9,352 nucleotides of DNA from Verrucomicrobiota bacterium (lineage in GTDB: Bacteria; Verrucomicrobiota; Verrucomicrobiia; Limisphaerales; JADLHS01), in contig SCTL01000742.1 of assembly GCA_004297495.1 (NCBI GenBank), positions 1 through 9,352 of the forward strand, written 5' to 3'. Positions within the stretch are counted from its first letter, which is position 1. Every line of letters begins with the position of its first letter. This document shows positions 5,589 through 9,352 of the stretch, piece by piece. The notes beneath the pieces are model-generated. The model saw only the letters and a program-made list of their open reading frames with translations. It did not search any database and was not told the DNA's origin. A program made the position numbers and the translations under genes.

Positions 5589-6071
5589 TTAGAGCTTGGT
5601 CCAGCCGTCGAAACGCTGACTTTTCCCATCCAACAACGAAATAATCCCGGTCGGATTTACGTTTTTCTGTTGCTGAAGGAATAGCTGAAGGTTGTCGCCG
5701 TAGTGATAAATTCCCCCTGATTCAAGAGCGTAGGGAATTTGGTAATTCTTTGCACCTTCACCACCTCGCGATTTGTTCCATCCTTCGGGATTGCTGCCTT
5801 TGTATGTGTTGAGGTTGTTGATGTATACCTTTTCAAGCGTGTTGAGGTAATACTCGTCACACTCAATTATTGCTCCCGTCACCAGACGCCCTCTACCAAA
5901 TTGGTTGTAGAAACCCTGAATCAACTGGTTCGAATGTTTGTTAGCGTCAAGCCGGTCCAAGTGTTCTTCGAGACGCTCGATTTGGTCTCGTTTTGTCAGG
6001 CCAATGTAATCAAAAGCTCCCAGCTGAGTCGTGACCGGCATGATGCCGCTCATGAAATAGATGCCCGCCAT
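5589..6071 (-). CDS. GIY-YIG endonuclease, homing-type, with C-terminal DNA-binding repeat
   Basis: The 160-residue protein opens with the GIY triad (G3-I-Y5) and has YIG at 22-24. These are followed by R33, the H-S-N-Q-L-I-Q-G-F-Y-N-Q-F-G helix-turn (46-59) and a likely catalytic Glu, E80, in L-E-K-V-Y-I. The G-W-N-K-S-R-G-G-E-G stretch (97-106) is typical of phage and intron GIY-YIG homing nucleases. The C-terminal segment (about 118-160, with N-L-Q-L-F-L, N-V-N-P-T-G-I-I-S-L-L-D-G-K and G-W) looks like the small helical DNA-binding modules of such enzymes. I chose ATG at 6071, which starts at the GIY motif; AAGG lies 10 bases upstream inside thiC. It begins 5 bases after the thiC stop. The gene is visibly AT-richer and richer in Asn, Gln and Tyr than its neighbours, suggesting acquisition. 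No intron was recognised. Free-standing homing nuclease is the best guess. Confidence 0.85.
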   Translation of the reverse strand: MAGIYFMSGIMPVTTQLGAFDYIGLTKRDQIERLEEHLDRLDANKHSNQLIQGFYNQFGRGRLVTGAIIECDEYYLNTLEKVYINNLNTYKGSNPEGWNKSRGGEGAKNYQIPYALESGGIYHYGDNLQLFLQQQKNVNPTGIISLLDGKSQRFDGWTKL

Positions 6072-6076
6072 AAATC

Positions 6077-8044
6077 TCACGCCTTCGCGTAAACCTCCGC
6101 GCCCTTTTCCACGAACTCCTTCGACTTCTCTTCCATCCCCTTCTTCAACGCCTCTTCCTCGGCGATGCCTTGTTCGGCGGCATATTTGCGGACGTCTTCG
6201 GTGATTTTCATCGAGCAGAAGTGCGGGCCGCACATGGAACAGAAGTGTGCGGTCTTTGCGCCTTCCTGCGGGAGGGTTTCGTCGTGGAACTCGCGCGCGG
6301 TGACGGGGTCGAGGCTGAGGTTGAATTGATCTTCCCAGCGGAATTCAAAGCGCGCCTTGCTCAATGCGTTGTCGCGGTATTGCGCGCCGGGATGGCCCTT
6401 GGCGAGGTCGGCGGCGTGCGCGGCGATCTTGTAGGCGATGACGCCGTCTTTCACGTCCTTCTTGTTCGGCAGGCCGAGGTGTTCCTTGGGCGTGACGTAG
6501 CAGAGCATCGCGCAACCATACCAGCCGATCATCGCCGCGCCGATGCCGCTGGTGATGTGGTCGTAGCCGGGCGCGATGTCCGTGGTGAGCGGTCCGAGCG
6601 TGTAGAAAGGCGCTTCGCCGCACCACTCGAGTTGCTTGGCCATGTTTTCCTCGATCATGTGCATGGGCACGTGGCCCGGGCCTTCGTTCATCACTTGCAC
6701 GCCTTTGGCCCACGCGCGTTTGGTAAGTTCGCCCTGTGCTTCAAGTTCGCCGAATTGCGCCTGATCATTCGCGTCAGCGATTGACCCTGGACGTAGTCCA
6801 TCGCCGATGCTAAACGCGACGTCGTAGGCGGCCATGATGTCGCAGATGTCGTCCCAGTGCGTGTAGAGGAAATTTTCCTGGTGATGCGAGAGACACCATT
6901 TGGCCATGATGCTGCCGCCGCGAGAGACGATGCCGGTCATGCGGTTGGCGGTGAGCGGCACGAAGCGCAGCAGCACGCCGGCGTGAATGGTGAAGTAATC
7001 CACGCCTTGCTCGGCCTGTTCGATGAGCGTGTCGCGGAAAAGTTCCCACGTAAGGTCTTCGGCTTTGCCGTTCACTTTTTCGAGCGCCTGATAGATCGGG
7101 ACTGTGCCGATGGGCACGGGCGAGTTGCGAAGAATCCATTCGCGCGTGGCGTGGATGTTCTTGCCGGTGGAAAGGTCCATGACGGTGTCCGCGCCCCACT
7201 TGGTGGCCCAGCGCATCTTCTCGACTTCCTCCTCGATGCTCGACGCGACGGCGCTGTTGCCGATGTTGGCGTTGATCTTCACGAGGAAGTTGCGCCCGAT
7301 GATCATCGGCTCGGACTCGGGATGATTGATGTTGTTCGGGATGATGGCACGGCCGGCGGCGACTTCATCGCGCACGAACTCAGGCGTGATCTGCGCGGGG
7401 ATGCGCTGGGGGAAACGGCTGAAGATGCTGGGCGTGTAAGGGCTTTTGCCGAGTTGCGATGAACCGGCGTGCTGTTTGTTGAGGTCATTGCGAACGATGT
7501 CCTTCGACATCTCGGCGATCTTCGCGCGGCCCATGTTCTCGCGGATGGCGATGAATTCCATCTCGGGCGTGATGATGCCGGCGCGGGCGTAGGCGAGTTG
7601 CGTGACTACCTTACCCGCCATGGCGCGCAGCGGACGACGGCGCTGACTGGTCAGACCGGGAAATTCCACGAGCCGATTCTTCTCCGCCTTGCTGGCGAAC
7701 TCGGCGTGCTTGCCGGAGAGATAACCATTGTCCATCGGCTTCACTTCGCGTCCGTCAATCTCCTCGACGTCGCCGCGCTTCAAAATCCAGTCGCGACGCA
7801 ACGCAGGCAGCCCTTGCTCGGACGTGCCGGTGAAAGCGGGATCGCCCCACGGCCCGGAGCAATCATAGACGCGCACGGGATCATTCGGCGTGACCGCGCC
7901 GGTGTAGGACTTGGTCGGCGACACCTCGATCTCGCGCATCGGCACGCGGACATCTGGATGAATTGTGCCGGCCACGAAAACTTTTTTGCTGGCGGGCAGT
8001 TGTTCGCTGCTGTGCGGTTCGAACGAGTCTTTGGTCGCGATCAT
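6077..8044 (-). CDS. thiC: Phosphomethylpyrimidine synthase ThiC
   Basis: ThiC is a radical-SAM enzyme that rearranges 5-aminoimidazole ribotide into HMP phosphate, the pyrimidine half of thiamine. The 655-residue chain has the ThiC-associated N-terminal domain (V-F-V-A-G-T-I-H-P-D-V-R-V-P-M-R-E-I) and the core with R-A-G-I-I-T-P-E-M-E-F-I-A-I-R-E-N. Further core segments are I-G-N-S-A-V-A-S-S-I-E-E-E and N-E-G-P-G-H-V-P. The C-terminal cluster motif is C602-S-M-C605-G-P-H-F-C610, which carries the 4Fe-4S cluster. All expected parts are present and the length is normal. The start is ATG at 8044, preceded by GAAAG and a 58-base spacer from the TPP riboswitch. An in-frame ATG at 8140 lies inside the riboswitch and is rejected. 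No other thiamine genes are in the window. The gene is probably switched off by thiamine pyrophosphate through its leader. Confidence 0.98.
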   Translation of the reverse strand: MIATKDSFEPHSSEQLPASKKVFVAGTIHPDVRVPMREIEVSPTKSYTGAVTPNDPVRVYDCSGPWGDPAFTGTSEQGLPALRRDWILKRGDVEEIDGREVKPMDNGYLSGKHAEFASKAEKNRLVEFPGLTSQRRRPLRAMAGKVVTQLAYARAGIITPEMEFIAIRENMGRAKIAEMSKDIVRNDLNKQHAGSSQLGKSPYTPSIFSRFPQRIPAQITPEFVRDEVAAGRAIIPNNINHPESEPMIIGRNFLVKINANIGNSAVASSIEEEVEKMRWATKWGADTVMDLSTGKNIHATREWILRNSPVPIGTVPIYQALEKVNGKAEDLTWELFRDTLIEQAEQGVDYFTIHAGVLLRFVPLTANRMTGIVSRGGSIMAKWCLSHHQENFLYTHWDDICDIMAAYDVAFSIGDGLRPGSIADANDQAQFGELEAQGELTKRAWAKGVQVMNEGPGHVPMHMIEENMAKQLEWCGEAPFYTLGPLTTDIAPGYDHITSGIGAAMIGWYGCAMLCYVTPKEHLGLPNKKDVKDGVIAYKIAAHAADLAKGHPGAQYRDNALSKARFEFRWEDQFNLSLDPVTAREFHDETLPQEGAKTAHFCSMCGPHFCSMKITEDVRKYAAEQGIAEEEALKKGMEEKSKEFVEKGAEVYAKA

Positions 8045-8093
8045 AAATTTTCTTTCGTTGTGAGTCCGCGGGAAAGCTGGAAGAAAGGTGGCC

Positions 8094-8106
8094 GGCACAC
8101 GGTGCC
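8094..8106 (-). promoter_or_regulatory. Hairpin overlapping the 3' strand of riboswitch P1 (possible expression platform)
   Basis: On the minus strand GGCAC (8106-8102) pairs with GTGCC (8098-8094) around a three-base loop CGT. The first four bases are the same ones that would close P1 of the aptamer by pairing with TGTC (8215-8212). The two pairings exclude each other. No T-tract follows, so control is more likely at translation or through a longer-range structure than by an intrinsic terminator. The hairpin is seen directly; the switching role is inferred. Confidence 0.4.
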
Positions 8107-8217
8107 TTCCTACGCCAGCATTACCTGGATCAGGTTCCACGGGTCTTCGGCGTTCCGCGCCGAACTCTCAGCCTTCGTCGCTCCGCACACGGAACGGCCG
8201 GTTGGCTCCCCGACAGT
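8102..8217 (-). promoter_or_regulatory. TPP riboswitch (THI element) of thiC
   Basis: The conserved THI-box blocks are present in order on the minus strand: GGGGAGCC (8211-8204), CTGAGA (8171-8166), GACCC shortly after, then GAACCTGATCC and AGGTAATGCTGGCGTAGGAA down to 8107. CTGAGA together with CCTGATC...TAATGCTGGCGTAGG is diagnostic for thiamine pyrophosphate binding. The variable P3 stem holds the GC-rich stretch between the first two blocks. P1 can close with TGTC (8215-8212) and GGCA (8106-8103). The aptamer ends 58 bases upstream of the thiC ATG at 8044. Confidence 0.97.
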
Positions 8218-8223
8218 CAACAG

Positions 8224-8250
8224 CCTAGAACTGCCCGCAGAGAGCGTCAA
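8224..8250 (-). promoter_or_regulatory. Possible promoter of the thiC leader
   Basis: TTGACG (8250-8245) resembles a -35 box and TCTAGG (8229-8224) is a poor -10 box, with a 15-base spacer, shorter than ideal. Transcription would start near 8217, just at the 5' edge of the aptamer, which is the only reason to list it. The -10 match is weak, and read-through from mgtE is also possible. Confidence 0.3.
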
Positions 8251-8260
8251 GCGTAGCGGT

Positions 8261-9352
8261 TCATAACAACGTGCCGTGCAAAATAAGATACGCGACGGTG
8301 AAATAGATGATCAGGCCCGTCACGTCCACGAGCGTGGCGACGAACGGGGCGGAGGAAACCGCCGGATCAAAACCCAGTCGCCGCAGGACGAAGGGCAGCA
8401 TCGCCCCCGCCAGACTGCCGAACAACACCACGCCAATCAGGCTGCACCCCACCGTGCCTGCGATCAGCAAGTAATGAAGCCCATAGTTTTTGAGGCCCAG
8501 GAATTGCCAGGTCAGGATGCGGACGGTGCCCAGCGCGGCCAGCACACAGCCCAAAGCCAGGCCGGCGAAAACTTCGCGGCTCATGACACGCCACCAATCA
8601 CGCAAGGTCACGTCGCGCACGGCCATCGCGCGGATGATGAGCGACGTGGCTTGTGATCCGGAATTGCCGCCGCTGGAAATGATGAGCGGGATGAACGAGC
8701 CGAGGACAATCGCGCTGGCCAGTTCCCCCTCGAAATGACTCATGGCCGACGCGGTCAGCATCTCACCCAGGAACAGCGCCGAGAGCCAGCCCGCGCGCTT
8801 TTTCACCATGGTGAACATTCCGATCTTCAGATACGGCGCATCGAGCGCTTCGACACCGCCGAGCTTCTGGATGTCTTCCGTGGCCTCGCGTTCGGCCACG
8901 TCCAGCACGTCATCCACCGTGACAACGCCGACCAGTATTTCCTTGGAATCCACGACCGGCAGCATCGTCACATCGTATTTTTTGAAAGCGGCGACGGCGG
9001 TTTCCTGGTCGTCCGAGGCGTGGAGAAAAAGCCGCTGATTTTCCAACAACTCGAGCACCGACATCTGCGGCGGTGCGACAACGAGATTCCGCAAGCGCAC
9101 GTAATCCACCAGATGCCCCTTGTTGTCCACGACGTAAAGCTGGTTCATGGATTCGCGCTTCTGCTCCTCGGCTCGCAAATGAGCGAACACCTCCGCCACC
9201 GTCCAGTTTTGCTGGATGGCCACGTAACCGGGCGTCATGCGGCGACCGATCGAATCCTTCGGGTAGCCGAGCAGTTCCGTGGCGATCTTGCGCTGCTCGG
9301 GATTCAGCAACGCCAGCAATTTCTGCGTGGCGCTCGAAGGCAGTTCCTCCAG
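8261..9352 (-). CDS. mgtE: Magnesium transporter MgtE (partial, N-terminus beyond right edge)
   Basis: MgtE is an inner-membrane Mg2+ channel gated by cytosolic magnesium. The open frame runs to the window edge, giving 363 visible residues of a protein usually near 450. The end of the N domain is seen first (L-L-N-P-E-Q-R-K-I-A-T-E-L-L-G-Y-P). Two CBS domains follow, the first with N-Q-L-Y-V-V-D-N-K-G-H-L and the second with L-P-V-V-D-S-K-E-I-L-V-G-V-V-T-V-D-D-V. The transmembrane domain has about five helices from residue 190 on, with S-S-G-G-N-S-G-S-Q-A (226-235) and P-A-V-S-S-A-P-F-V-A-T-L-V-D-V-T-G (330-346). The last segment holds the Asp (about 343) that I align with the pore Mg2+-binding Asp of known MgtE. 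The stop at 8261 is 44 bases before the aptamer of thiC. A TTG at 9319 is not the true start, since family sequence continues upstream of it. Confidence 0.97.
   Translation of the reverse strand: MEELPSSATQKLLALLNPEQRKIATELLGYPKDSIGRRMTPGYVAIQQNWTVAEVFAHLRAEEQKRESMNQLYVVDNKGHLVDYVRLRNLVVAPPQMSVLELLENQRLFLHASDDQETAVAAFKKYDVTMLPVVDSKEILVGVVTVDDVLDVAEREATEDIQKLGGVEALDAPYLKIGMFTMVKKRAGWLSALFLGEMLTASAMSHFEGELASAIVLGSFIPLIISSGGNSGSQATSLIIRAMAVRDVTLRDWWRVMSREVFAGLALGCVLAALGTVRILTWQFLGLKNYGLHYLLIAGTVGCSLIGVVLFGSLAGAMLPFVLRRLGFDPAVSSAPFVATLVDVTGLIIYFTVAYLILHGTLL

Noticed and set aside
6170..7462. Long plus-strand frames (6170-6784, 6857-7462) opposite thiC.
   Set aside because: Complementary shadow of the thiC codons; the translations are low-complexity and match no family.
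8045..8140. Upstream ATG at 8140 giving a longer ThiC.
   Set aside because: It lies inside the TPP aptamer; the ATG at 8044 gives the normal ThiC N-terminus.
7469..8266. 265-codon plus-strand frame across the thiC start and the riboswitch.
   Set aside because: It runs antisense through a structured TPP riboswitch and thiC coding sequence; there is no family resemblance.

Overview
The window reads as an ordinary chromosomal segment of a moderately GC-rich bacterium. Two things suggest Verrucomicrobiota (Pedosphaera/Limisphaera-like) or a relative: the set of small conserved proteins (DUF5069, a DUF1697 protein, a PhnA/YjdM protein, a lysine-rich 41-residue protein) and a Y1 transposase flanked by CAACCCT-type palindromes. 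This placement is inference from family resemblance. No rRNA, tRNA, CRISPR array or replication origin was seen, and no gap between genes exceeds 300 bases.

Layout. Positions 1-696 (minus) hold the N-terminal 232 codons of a DEAD-box RNA helicase that runs off the left edge. After a 187-base divergent gap come three small plus-strand genes: a 41-residue lysine-rich protein (884-1009), a 91-residue unknown (1082-1357) and a YjdM/PhnA zinc-ribbon protein (1375-1707). A strong bulged hairpin (1024-1056) separates the first two. Two minus-strand genes follow, DUF5069 and then an unknown 137-residue protein (2610 down to 1722). Divergent from them is a plus-strand pair, an AHSA1/SRPBCC protein (2729-3190) and a 2H-phosphoesterase/RNA-ligase-like protein (3201-3812).

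From 3822 to the right edge every gene is on the minus strand. In transcription order these are: magnesium transporter MgtE (N-terminus cut off by the window edge), a TPP riboswitch, thiC, a GIY-YIG endonuclease starting 5 bases after the thiC stop, an IS200-like Y1 (RAYT-type) transposase inside an inverted pair of triple-hairpin repeats, a cupin protein and a DUF1697 protein.

How it fits together. The one clear regulatory circuit is thiamine control of thiC. Thiamine pyrophosphate binds the leader at about 8102-8217, and a small hairpin (8094-8106) overlaps the 3' strand of P1 and could act as the switch. The most unusual part is 4889-6071, where two unrelated DNA-processing enzymes, each with signs of mobility, lie back to back between thiC and the cupin gene. 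The repeat of the transposase reaches into the presumed ribosome-binding region of the cupin gene.
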